A stretch of 25,151 nucleotides of DNA from a virus. The notes under the pieces were generated by a model. The model made no database searches and was not told where the DNA came from. It worked only from the letters and a program-made list of their open reading frames with translations. The stretch covers positions 1 through 25,151 of IMG/VR virus record IMGVR_UViG_3300021375_000150. One strand, given 5' to 3'. Positions within the stretch are counted from its first letter, which is position 1; each line of letters begins with the position of its first letter. Positions 1-7,458 of this stretch are shown here, in pieces. The translations under genes were made by a program, and so were the position numbers.

Positions 1-68
1 AGAACATGCCCAAGGGCCTGATGGACCTTACCAAACTTTACTTTGCCTCTGAACTGGAGAACCTATGA
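1..68 (+). CDS. C-terminal end of a gene cut by the window edge; possible PolA 3'-5' exonuclease fragment
   Basis: Only the last 21 residues are visible (frame beginning at base 3, TGA at 66-68). They end in KGLMDLTKLYFASELENL. This resembles the 'gLKdLakkYlg.eL' stretch that follows the ExoII motif in family-A polymerase exonuclease domains. The next polymerase fragment, starting at 256, resumes just before the ExoIII motif, so this gene would hold ExoI and ExoII. The stop overlaps the ATG of the next gene (ATGA). The assignment rests on a short match plus position and is an inference; the upstream sequence would decide it. Confidence 0.45.
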   Translation, partial: NMPKGLMDLTKLYFASELENL

Positions 69-256
69 CACTAGAAGAAATGAAGGCTGAATTTGAAGAA
101 GCCGAGGCTGATTACATTAGGCTTAAAGAGGAGCACGCTGAAGCGCATTTGAATTTCGCAAGGATTGATTTCGAGCATCGTAAAGCCATGAAGCGTTACT
201 TCTCTGCTCGATATAACTATGACAAGGCCAAAGACGGCATCTTCCTGGATATCTAA
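65..256 (+). CDS. Small charged coiled-coil protein (63 aa), unknown function
   Basis: 63 residues rich in Glu, Lys, Arg, Ala and Tyr, with a heptad-like helical pattern over most of its length (MTLEEMKAEFEEAEADY onward). It has no Cys pair, signal peptide or membrane segment. GGAG about 6 bases upstream supports the ATG at 65. It overlaps the preceding stop (ATGA) and ends in TAATG, which overlaps the start of the next gene, so its translation is probably coupled to both. It lies between two apparent pieces of one exonuclease domain. A role as a clamp joining the pieces or as a small morphon inserted at the break is possible, but nothing in the sequence shows it. I do not recognise the family. 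Confidence 0.7.
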   Translation: MTLEEMKAEFEEAEADYIRLKEEHAEAHLNFARIDFEHRKAMKRYFSARYNYDKAKDGIFLDI

Positions 257-732
257 TGCTTACTATTGATAATCCGTCCAGATTTGACTGGGCTAACATG
301 GACCTAGGTGAGTGCATGGAGGGTAACGCTATGGACACCCACTTCACACTCAAGCTATTCGACCTGATCGTAGACCGTTTGGAAGACAATACGATGAATC
401 TCCTGAAGCACGTTGTGATGCCCAGCCTATCCAACTTCGCAGAGATGGAGTGGGAGGGTCTGATTGTTGATCAAGACGCCTTGGATAGAGTAGGTCACCA
501 GCTATCGTCCAAGAACATGGACAGAGAAGATGGTCTGTACACTTGCAAGGGGGTTACTACAAAAGATAACGTATCTTCTAACGCAGATCTGTGCGAGATT
601 CTGTATACTAGAGAGGGTGGCATGGAGCTTTACCCCCCTGACAGGACACCTAAGGGGGCACCTTCTGTCTCCGCACCTACACTTAAACTACTACTGGAAC
701 ACATTGACGAGGAGCTAGAGCGCCGTGGCTAA
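256..732 (+). CDS. DNA polymerase A fragment: end of exonuclease domain (ExoIII) plus start of polymerase/thumb region
   Basis: 158 residues. N24-x-x-D27 with T31 (in GNAMDTHFTLKLFDLI) fits the ExoIII motif of family-A polymerases. Residues 56-72 (PSLSNFAEMEWEGLIVD) are the conserved linker helix after the exonuclease domain. NVSSNADLCEILY (105-117) and TPKGAPSVSAPTLKLLL (131-147) are the thumb-entry motifs seen in Pol I as 'n.sS..qL..iLf' and 'TptGapSv...tL..L'. Fingers and palm are absent; they are in the next gene, in the +1 frame. ATG 256 overlaps the preceding TAA (TAATG) and no good ribosome binding site is visible, which suggests coupling. The fragment cannot be a polymerase or a full exonuclease alone and presumably assembles with its neighbours. 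A sequencing indel near 725-732 would also explain the break to the next gene. Confidence 0.85.
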   Translation: MLTIDNPSRFDWANMDLGECMEGNAMDTHFTLKLFDLIVDRLEDNTMNLLKHVVMPSLSNFAEMEWEGLIVDQDALDRVGHQLSSKNMDREDGLYTCKGVTTKDNVSSNADLCEILYTREGGMELYPPDRTPKGAPSVSAPTLKLLLEHIDEELERRG

Positions 733-1810
733 TTGGAAGCACAGAGATGAGGGGAAGCGTATCAGTAAGTCTGTTGTCGCCAGCAAGAGCACCGAGGAGT
801 TGCTTGAGTCTAAGAAGTTTATCAAGGGCTTGCTTGACCTTCGCAAGTCTCAGAAGCTGACTAAGACTTATATTGATGGTACGAAGAAAGCCATCGAGTA
901 TAACGAGCAGAGCAAGGTTTTCGTGGACTTCCGGTTTGATGGCACGGCTACTGGCCGTCTGTCTTGTGCCTCCTACAACGCGCAGAAACCGATGGGTGTA
1001 TCGTTCCACACTCTACCTAGAGAGACCGAGGATAACATCAGAGACCTGTTCTGTGCTCCTCCTGGCTGGGACTTCCTTGCCGCTGACTATGCTGCGATGG
1101 AGCTACGGGTCTTGGCCCATATCTCCAAAGAGTTCGTCATGCAGAAGGCATTCAAGTCTGGTGCGGACCTGCACACTTACACGGCTAGGCTCCTGTTCCA
1201 GAAGGAGAACATTAGTAAGGAAGAGCGTCAGATTGCCAAGACTGTATCCTTCCTCATTGTTTATGGAGGAGGTGCTTTCAACTTGAGTGAGACGATGGGT
1301 ATTCCCATGAAGCGTGCTGAGAAGATCATCGCGGACTACCAGAACGTCTACCCAGGTATCTTCAAGTACATGGACTTTGTTAACGAGTACGTTCTAGCAA
1401 ACCAAGAAGCGTACACTATCTTTGGCAGGACTCGCAAGCTACCTAATGTGACGAGCCGTGATCGTGGTGTGGTTAACCGTGCTCTTAGACAAGGACTTAA
1501 CTTCACCATTCAGTCTACAGCCTCTGACATTCTTTTGTGTGCTCTACTAGGCATCAGCCGTAGGTTTAAGAGGGAGAACATGGAGGCTCGACCTGTAGCT
1601 ACGGTCCACGACTCGATTGAAGTAGTTTGTCCCAAGAATGAGAGCAAGAGAGCTATTGAAATCATCTATGATGAGATGGTAAACTACCCTACGCTCAAGA
1701 AAGTATTCGATATCGAATTTGACGTTCCCTTCGGTATTGATGTTGAGCTTGGCACTTCGTTTGGGGACGGTAAGGAAGTACATTTTGAGGGGGGAGTCCC
1801 CGTTCTATGA
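725..1810 (+). CDS. polA: DNA polymerase A catalytic fragment (thumb, fingers and palm)
   Basis: 361 residues holding the complete family-A catalytic core. TATGRLS is at 74-80. Motif A (AADYAAMELR) has D121. Motif B, the O-helix, has R168, K172, F176 and Y180 in the canonical R-x3-K-x3-F-x3-YG spacing. Motif C is VHDS with D296; the usual HDE glutamate is replaced by Ser. Phe at the position of E. coli F762 is the common bacterial state. Start: GTG 725, with GAGGAG at 709-714 upstream; the frame is +1 relative to the preceding fragment, whose TAA is at 730-732. The final codons overlap thyX (ATGA). The protein lacks its own exonuclease and first thumb helices, so it should need the upstream fragment. 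This is the replicative polymerase of the phage. Confidence 0.95.
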   Translation: MANWKHRDEGKRISKSVVASKSTEELLESKKFIKGLLDLRKSQKLTKTYIDGTKKAIEYNEQSKVFVDFRFDGTATGRLSCASYNAQKPMGVSFHTLPRETEDNIRDLFCAPPGWDFLAADYAAMELRVLAHISKEFVMQKAFKSGADLHTYTARLLFQKENISKEERQIAKTVSFLIVYGGGAFNLSETMGIPMKRAEKIIADYQNVYPGIFKYMDFVNEYVLANQEAYTIFGRTRKLPNVTSRDRGVVNRALRQGLNFTIQSTASDILLCALLGISRRFKRENMEARPVATVHDSIEVVCPKNESKRAIEIIYDEMVNYPTLKKVFDIEFDVPFGIDVELGTSFGDGKEVHFEGGVPVL

Positions 1811-2469
1811 AACTACAAGTATTAGACAAGGGTTCGGTAGAGTTGCTGAACCACACAGAGGATGGTGATCTTCTGGTAGTCAACGCAGCCCGCTGCTCTT
1901 TCGACAAAGAACATAAAGAATTCGATGAGGACAAAGATAAAAAGCTTATCAACTATTTGGCAAGAGAGCGACACGATCTCCCGTTTCGTCATCCTTCTGC
2001 TACTCTACGTCTTGTTGCTCCTATTTTCGTGCTCCGTCAACTGGGCAAGCATCAAGTTGGTTTCTCTTGGAGCGAGGTATCTAGACGTTATATCACCGGA
2101 GAGCCACAGTTCCACGAACCATCTATCTGGAGGGAGAAGGCTGATAATGTGAAGCAGGGGAGCACGGACACTATGCACCCTAAGAGTGCCAATATGATGT
2201 CTAGAAACAAGTTTGTCAATCATAACGCTCTAGCTGTGTACAACGATATGATTGGGCAGGGCGTGGCCCCAGAGCAAGCTAGAATGGTCCTCCCGCAGTC
2301 TATGTTCACAACTACTGTAACCACGGGGACGTTGCTTGGCTGGCACCACCTGTGGAAACTAAGGAGCGAGAAGCATACTCAGCTAGAGGCACAGAAGTAT
2401 GCCAGGGCCATTGGACAAATTATGGAGATGCTTTATCCTTTTAGTTGGGAGGCCCTATGCCTACGCTAG
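1807..2469 (+). CDS. thyX: Flavin-dependent thymidylate synthase ThyX
   Basis: 220 residues. ThyX converts dUMP to dTMP with FAD, NADPH and methylenetetrahydrofolate. The hallmark stretch is RQLGKHQVGFSWSEVSRRY at 77-95. It corresponds to the RHRxxSxNExSxRY motif but with KHQ for RHR and one extra residue, a variant I recall from other phage ThyX proteins. ERHDLPFRH just upstream is also typical. ATG 1807 overlaps the polymerase stop (ATGA). A G-rich ribosome binding site (1789-1796) is followed at once by CCCC, so a four-base-pair G/C hairpin could partly hide it. The last bases overlap the next gene. It works with the reductase and deaminase encoded downstream in dNTP supply. Confidence 0.95.
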   Translation: MKLQVLDKGSVELLNHTEDGDLLVVNAARCSFDKEHKEFDEDKDKKLINYLARERHDLPFRHPSATLRLVAPIFVLRQLGKHQVGFSWSEVSRRYITGEPQFHEPSIWREKADNVKQGSTDTMHPKSANMMSRNKFVNHNALAVYNDMIGQGVAPEQARMVLPQSMFTTTVTTGTLLGWHHLWKLRSEKHTQLEAQKYARAIGQIMEMLYPFSWEALCLR

Positions 2470-3470
2470 TGATTGGGGATCTGCACTTCAACCATACCCC
2501 CAGAGGTATGATGGAGGCGCAGCTAGAAACTGTTAAGAAAATTGTAGAGCGGGGCATTGTAAAGCACCGATGTGATTCTGTAATTTTCCTAGGGGATCTG
2601 ATGATGCACCGCTCCCCCCGCCCCCCTGTGATGCTATCTCTTAAGTATTTAATGGACTGGATCACTGAAGAAAAAGGTCTTGATGTTTATATTCTAAGAG
2701 GCAATCACGACAGCTATAATAAATCGGATGACGGCGTGACATCGCTGTCTCTTCTTGAAAACGATAAAGTAAAAGTATTTACTCAAACTTATTATGACAA
2801 AAGGAACGATTGGACTTTCATCCCCCACTACGAGGATGAGCAGAGGATTGAACATGATCTGGGTGCTGCCCATCCAGGTAGTTTTGTCTTCGGTCATTTT
2901 GGTTACGTCGGTTCTCTTAACTCTGCTGGTGACGCCGACTTTGGCATTCAACTGGATGCTTTCAAAAACCGTACTATACTTGGGCACATTCACAAGCACA
3001 CGGAAGACGGACAAGTTACAGTCTTGGGAACACCTTACTCAACAAACTTTGGAGAAGCTGGAAAAGATTGCTATTACGGAGTTATCACAAAGAAAGGATT
3101 CAAAAAATACCCAATAGATTTTGGAGTCAGACATCTAGTAATTGATTATGAGAAAGTTAAAGATAACGCTGATTGGATTAACCAAAAGGAATGGTTTACG
3201 TTGTTGCGGGTCACTATTAATTCTTTGGAAGAAGACTCGTCTGTGGCTTGGACATGTGACGGGCTGGATGTGGGCTCTTTGGAGATAAAGTATGTCCCTC
3301 TACTAGATGATCGAGATGTTTTTGATCCGCAACCAGGAGTCATATCCTTGCAGGTTAACGACGACTTGATTGAGCAGTACCTAAACGCAAGCAACACAAA
3401 AATTAATAAAGAGACTCTCCTTGATGGTCTAAAGCTTATCCATGAAAATCAAAAAGATAGAGATCAGTAA
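2457..3470 (+). CDS. SbcD/Mre11-type metallophosphoesterase, T4 gp47-like nuclease subunit
   Basis: 337 residues from ATG 2457, chosen over an upstream in-frame TTG (2445) because GGGAGG at 2447-2452 lies 4 bases before it. Calcineurin-type metal ligands are all present: D8 and H10 (IGDLH), D47 (FLGDLMMHR), N83-H84 (RGNHDS), H147 (FGHFGY), and H177 and H179 (LGHIHKH). It is the nuclease partner of the SbcC/gp46 ATPase encoded next, whose start overlaps this gene by 29 bases. In T4 the gp46/gp47 complex resects ends for recombination and degrades host DNA; the same role is inferred here. The C-terminal third, after about residue 200, is the less conserved capping and partner-binding part. Confidence 0.92.
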   Translation: MPTLVIGDLHFNHTPRGMMEAQLETVKKIVERGIVKHRCDSVIFLGDLMMHRSPRPPVMLSLKYLMDWITEEKGLDVYILRGNHDSYNKSDDGVTSLSLLENDKVKVFTQTYYDKRNDWTFIPHYEDEQRIEHDLGAAHPGSFVFGHFGYVGSLNSAGDADFGIQLDAFKNRTILGHIHKHTEDGQVTVLGTPYSTNFGEAGKDCYYGVITKKGFKKYPIDFGVRHLVIDYEKVKDNADWINQKEWFTLLRVTINSLEEDSSVAWTCDGLDVGSLEIKYVPLLDDRDVFDPQPGVISLQVNDDLIEQYLNASNTKINKETLLDGLKLIHENQKDRDQ

Positions 3471-5019
3471 TTTCTACTCTATAAAAAACATAGAGTTCGA
3501 TCTAGGTGGTCTCGGTGAAGGGATTGTCATGATCGAGGGCAAGAACAAGGACACTAAAGGGTCCAATGGCTCCGGCAAGAGTGCTATGATTGAAGCTCTT
3601 GTGTGGGGCCTGTTTGGTAGGACTATTCGTAAGTCTACGGAGGAGGCCCTCGTCAACAACAGGACGAGGAAGAACTGTGTTGTTCGTATTGAGGTCAACG
3701 ATCTTGTAATCGAGCGAGGCAAGCGCCCTACGTTCCTTCGCCTGTACAAGAACGGGGAAGAGCTTACCACGGACAACGCCACCAATACCCAGACACTGAT
3801 TGATGAGCTACTGAACACAAATTATAAAGTGTTTCTCGCATCTACAATCTTTGGTCAGCAGAATAACATTGAGTTCCTGACAGCCACTCCTGATGATAAG
3901 AGAACTATCATCAAGAACTTCCTTAACTTGGATGACCTATTTGCTTTGCGTGACTCTGTGAAGTATCTCAAGTCTGAATATAACCAGGGAGCGAAGAGGC
4001 TGACAGCGATTATAGACGAGCACCAAAGTTCGGTGGAGATTTACGATGCAGAGATTAGTGGGGCTAAAAGATTGCTTGAAGAAATTGATCCAGAGCTTAT
4101 GGACAAGTGCAGAGATCTTACACTTGCGGAAGTGGTAGCTGTAAACGAGCACAATCAACGCATCGACTGGGAGATAAAGGACTCCGTGCGGACGCTCAAA
4201 GGCGAGCAGAAGCGAGCACAGGACTTCCTAGCGAATGCTAGGACCAAGACCTGTAGATCCTGCGGGCAAAAGGTCAAGGAGGCTATGGACGAAGGCGCTC
4301 TAGCTGACAAAATGGCGGCATTCGATGCTGAGATTGAAAGTATTCAGCGAGATTTAAATGAGCTAAACGGAAGCTACAAGGAAGTAGTGGTTGATCCCAA
4401 AGACTACAGCCTCGTAACTGAGTACAAATCTATTGAAGACAAGATCCGCTTCCTCCAGGACCAGAAAGAACAAACCCTGGAAAAGCTACAGAATGTTTAC
4501 GACGAGCGCGGTGATTACAACACCAACTACGAGATCATGAAGTTCTGGGAGAAGGCATTCTCGGAAAACGGTGTAGTAAAATTTGTTATCCGAAATGTAC
4601 TTGAGTATTTCAACGCTAAGGTTAACTTCTACTTGTCTCACCTGTCACAAGGGAAGTTCTTCATTGAGTTCGATGAAGCTCTTAATGAGACAATTACTCA
4701 CAAGTCTCACACTATCCATTACATCTCCCTGTCAGGGGGAGAGAAGAAAAAGATTAGCCTAGCAGTTATGCTTGGACTACAGAGCCTACTGAAGATCTCC
4801 AACACCGAAGACGTTAACATTATGTTTTTCGATGAAATAGCAGAATCTTTGGACGCCGAGGGTATGGAAGGACTCTACATACTACTCTCAGAACTAAAGA
4901 AGTCTAAGACTTTGTATGTAATTACTCATAATAATTACCTCAAATCTTTAATGGACAACGCCCGCACCGTGACTATGATAAAGTCCAACGGAACATCTAA
5001 ACTATCTATAGGAAAATAA
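3442..5019 (+). CDS. SbcC/Rad50-type ATPase, T4 gp46-like recombination subunit
   Basis: 525 residues, close to T4 gp46 in size. Walker A GSNGSGKS is at 40-47, the Q-loop region at about 138-142 (FGQQNN), a zinc-hook CRSC at 271-274 between two coiled-coil arms (about 165-265 and 280-360), the ABC signature SLSGGEKKKISLA at 429-441, and Walker B (VNIMFFDE) at 458-465. The arms are short, as in phage versions. It pairs with the metallophosphoesterase encoded just upstream (29-base overlap) to form the DNA-end resection complex. The reductase gene follows after 2 bases. Confidence 0.93.
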   Translation: MKIKKIEISNFYSIKNIEFDLGGLGEGIVMIEGKNKDTKGSNGSGKSAMIEALVWGLFGRTIRKSTEEALVNNRTRKNCVVRIEVNDLVIERGKRPTFLRLYKNGEELTTDNATNTQTLIDELLNTNYKVFLASTIFGQQNNIEFLTATPDDKRTIIKNFLNLDDLFALRDSVKYLKSEYNQGAKRLTAIIDEHQSSVEIYDAEISGAKRLLEEIDPELMDKCRDLTLAEVVAVNEHNQRIDWEIKDSVRTLKGEQKRAQDFLANARTKTCRSCGQKVKEAMDEGALADKMAAFDAEIESIQRDLNELNGSYKEVVVDPKDYSLVTEYKSIEDKIRFLQDQKEQTLEKLQNVYDERGDYNTNYEIMKFWEKAFSENGVVKFVIRNVLEYFNAKVNFYLSHLSQGKFFIEFDEALNETITHKSHTIHYISLSGGEKKKISLAVMLGLQSLLKISNTEDVNIMFFDEIAESLDAEGMEGLYILLSELKKSKTLYVITHNNYLKSLMDNARTVTMIKSNGTSKLSIGK

Positions 5020-5021
5020 AT

Positions 5022-6917
5022 ATGGCAAATGCAAATCTAGACCCTCTGGGTCAATCAATTTTTGAATCTCGATACGCTTACCCAGGCGAAACTAAGTGGG
5101 GCGAAAGAGCCAAGGTCATCGCTAAGACCATTGCTTCTGCGGAACTAGATGAGGATAAGGAACGCATCGAGAAAGCATTTTATGATGCTATTGGCTCAGG
5201 TGATCTTATTCCTGGTGGCCGTATCATCTTTGGTGCTGGTCGTAACCGTGGTCGTCACAATCTTCTTAATTGCTACGTCATTATTCCTGAGGACAACGTA
5301 GACTCCATTGGTAAGACTGTACAGGATATGTATCGTATCTCCTGTGCTGGTGGTGGTGTAGGCTTCAACGTGTCCAAGCTTCGTCCTAAAGGTGATCACA
5401 TTGGAAGCGTTGCTAACTCTGCCCCAGGCTCAGTCAGCGTTCTTAAAATGATCAATGAGGTTGGTGAGCACGTTCGCGCTGGCAAGAACCGACGCACGGC
5501 CCTTATGGGTATCCTTAACGTGACGCACCCTGACCTACTTGAGTTCCTCTCTGTAAAGCTTGATCAGGGGCAACTTAACAACTTCAACATTTCGGTTGCT
5601 ATCACTAACCGTTTCCTTGAGGCTGTTGAGCTTGGTGAGGATTGGCACTTTACTTTTAACAGTAAGGAGTATCACCTTTATGACATGGTTCGTAGCAGCG
5701 ATGGTGAAGTCCTCCGAGTTATCGGTATGGATGCTGACGATGCTATGGCTAGGGCTGAGAACTTTCACAAGGTTGCTTGGACTGATACGTTTGAGCTTCA
5801 AGGGCAGCGGGACATGAAAGCCCGTGAACTTTGGGACCTTATTTGGACAAACTCAGTGGAGTCAGGGGACCCAGGCATCTACAACATTGATCTAGCTAAC
5901 AGTTACACCAATGTTAGCTACTTCGAGGATCTTGACAGCACTAACCCGTGCGGCGAAATCTCTCTCCCTTCTTACGGCAACTGCTGCTTAGGTAACATTA
6001 ACCTAAACAACATGGTGTTGGAAGACGGTTCGGATCTTGACTGGAAGCGCCTAGCTCGTACTGTTCGTACAGGCATTCGTTTCTTGGACAATGTTCTTAC
6101 AGTTAACACGTTCCCCACCGAGGAGTGCAAGACTGTTGCCGAGCGTAGTCGTCGAGTTGGTCTAGGTGTCACAGGGCTTCACTACATGCTTATTCGTCTT
6201 GGTATTCGCTATGGTTCTGAGAAGTGCCTAGAGTTCCTTGAGCGTTTGTTCAGCACGATCCGTGATGAGTCCTACAAGCAGTCGATCTACCTTGCGCGGG
6301 ACAAGTCTCCGTTCCCTGAGTTCGACTACAAGAAGTACCTGAATGAGGAGTTCGCTAAGACTCTTCCTGCTCGTATCCGAATGCTTATTAAGAAGCACGG
6401 CGTCCGTAACGCAGTCATGCTTACAATCCCACCCTGCGGCACTACGTCCATGCTTTTCGGACTCTCCAGTGGCATCGAGCCAATCTTCTCTGCTATGTAT
6501 AACAGACGATATCGTCAAGCCAACGTGTGGAAAGAGTCTTTAGTTGTTGATCCTCTGTTCCAAGAGTATTATTCTAAGGGGAAGGACCTCGCTCCGTTTG
6601 TCGGCGCATACGATGTCGCTCCTGAGGGACACATTAAGGTCCAGGCCACTATCCAAAAGTATATTGATTCTTGCATCTCTAAGACAATTAACCTTCCTGC
6701 GGACGCTACCCCTGAGCAGTTTTCACAACCTGCTCTTGACTACGCTGCTTACCTCAAAGGATTTACTGTCTACAGAGCAGGGTCAAAAGGAAACGAACCA
6801 CTACAAGCTATTGCGCTAACGGAGGAAAACATTGAAAAATACATGGGAATGCCCGAAACCCCAGAAGAGTCCGTCCAATCAGGAGACGCCTGTTCAGCCG
6901 CTGGAGGAGACTGCTGA
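5022..6917 (+). CDS. nrdJ: Class II (B12-dependent) ribonucleoside-triphosphate/diphosphate reductase
   Basis: 631 residues, a single-chain adenosylcobalamin-type reductase that makes deoxyribonucleotides. N308-P-C310-G-E312 is the radical Cys/Glu active-site motif. C84 (LLNCYV) and C321 (YGNC) fit the redox pair. SGIEPIFSAMY is typical of NrdJ. A C-terminal Cys pair (C624 and C631, C-x6-C) fits the shuttle cysteines, with wider spacing than the usual C-x2-C or C-x4-C. No intein or intron is visible. No NrdB-type radical subunit and no NrdG are in the window, which supports class II. Host cobalamin, or a host able to take it up, would be needed. ATG 5022 is preceded by AGGAAAATAA. It acts in the same pathway as thyX, the deaminase and mazG. 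Confidence 0.93.
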   Translation: MANANLDPLGQSIFESRYAYPGETKWGERAKVIAKTIASAELDEDKERIEKAFYDAIGSGDLIPGGRIIFGAGRNRGRHNLLNCYVIIPEDNVDSIGKTVQDMYRISCAGGGVGFNVSKLRPKGDHIGSVANSAPGSVSVLKMINEVGEHVRAGKNRRTALMGILNVTHPDLLEFLSVKLDQGQLNNFNISVAITNRFLEAVELGEDWHFTFNSKEYHLYDMVRSSDGEVLRVIGMDADDAMARAENFHKVAWTDTFELQGQRDMKARELWDLIWTNSVESGDPGIYNIDLANSYTNVSYFEDLDSTNPCGEISLPSYGNCCLGNINLNNMVLEDGSDLDWKRLARTVRTGIRFLDNVLTVNTFPTEECKTVAERSRRVGLGVTGLHYMLIRLGIRYGSEKCLEFLERLFSTIRDESYKQSIYLARDKSPFPEFDYKKYLNEEFAKTLPARIRMLIKKHGVRNAVMLTIPPCGTTSMLFGLSSGIEPIFSAMYNRRYRQANVWKESLVVDPLFQEYYSKGKDLAPFVGAYDVAPEGHIKVQATIQKYIDSCISKTINLPADATPEQFSQPALDYAAYLKGFTVYRAGSKGNEPLQAIALTEENIEKYMGMPETPEESVQSGDACSAAGGDC

Positions 6918-6963
6918 GTTGGAACCCCTCCCGATGGAGGATGACCCTTATTGGGAGGATTAA
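6832..6963 (+). CDS. Possible small acidic protein overlapping the end of nrdJ in another frame
   Basis: A 43-residue open frame starts at TTG 6832 with a strong GGAGGA (6821-6826) 5 bases upstream. It runs through the last 86 bases of nrdJ in the other frame and ends TAA 6961-6963, just before the next gene. The C-terminal part is acidic and Pro-rich (ELEPLPMEDDPYWED). Against it: the GGAGGA encodes part of nrdJ, and TTG starts are rare. The shorter ATG 6934 version has only 9 codons. I cannot assign a function; treat it as a candidate only. Confidence 0.28.
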   Translation: MKNTWECPKPQKSPSNQETPVQPLEETAELEPLPMEDDPYWED

Positions 6964-6965
6964 TT

Positions 6966-7454
6966 ATGGCTATATTTGAATGGGTTTGTCAAGAATGCAG
7001 TATCTACTGGGATAGAGATCTACCTGTGGGTAAGGCTCCTGACAGAACCCGCTGCCCAAAGTGTAAGCGTTTATCAGAAAGATATTTCGCTAACCTTAAA
7101 GTAAATGTTAAGTGGGGGGATGATAAAGATTTCCACACGGTTCGCCAGAGGTATAAAAAGCACGCCGAGAAGGGTTATGATAAAACCTCTGGAGATAGGT
7201 GGTTGAAGCAAAGTATAGAAGGAACTAAAAAGGCTATGGACGATGAGTCTTTTCGGTATAAATCTATGTCTTTTAATTACGAAAAAATGGCAGAAGATAA
7301 TTTGGTAACTAAAGTTTCTGATGCTGAAGCTTCGAAAAAGAGGGAACTGTCTAAAAAAATCACTGAGCAGTCCTATGATATTGCCAACGAAAAGGGCTAC
7401 AAAGACATCGGTAGCACCAAACTAGACATAACTAAACCAAACAAGAACGGATAA
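6966..7454 (+). CDS. FmdB-like zinc-ribbon protein (162 aa)
   Basis: Starts at ATG 6966, where GGGAGGA (6953-6959) has ideal spacing; an in-frame TTG at 6951 lies just upstream of that site and is rejected. The N-terminus carries two Cys pairs (C8/C11 and C30/C33) as in FmdB-type regulatory zinc ribbons. The rest (about 50-162) is Lys/Glu-rich and helical, with no recognised domain. Small zinc-ribbon proteins of this kind are common in phages and their role is mostly unknown; DNA or protein binding is the usual guess. It is followed after 4 bases by the helicase gene. Confidence 0.75.
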   Translation: MAIFEWVCQECSIYWDRDLPVGKAPDRTRCPKCKRLSERYFANLKVNVKWGDDKDFHTVRQRYKKHAEKGYDKTSGDRWLKQSIEGTKKAMDDESFRYKSMSFNYEKMAEDNLVTKVSDAEASKKRELSKKITEQSYDIANEKGYKDIGSTKLDITKPNKNG

Positions 7455-7458
7455 ACAA

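Noticed and set aside
1547-1783. Minus-strand frames opposite the polymerase and thyX genes
   Set aside because: Shadow frames; the + strand has clear catalytic motifs throughout.
2716-2722. TATAATA strings inside genes (also near 19096, 22102 and 22683)
   Set aside because: No -35 boxes and located within coding sequence; they arise easily from Tyr-Asn or similar codons.
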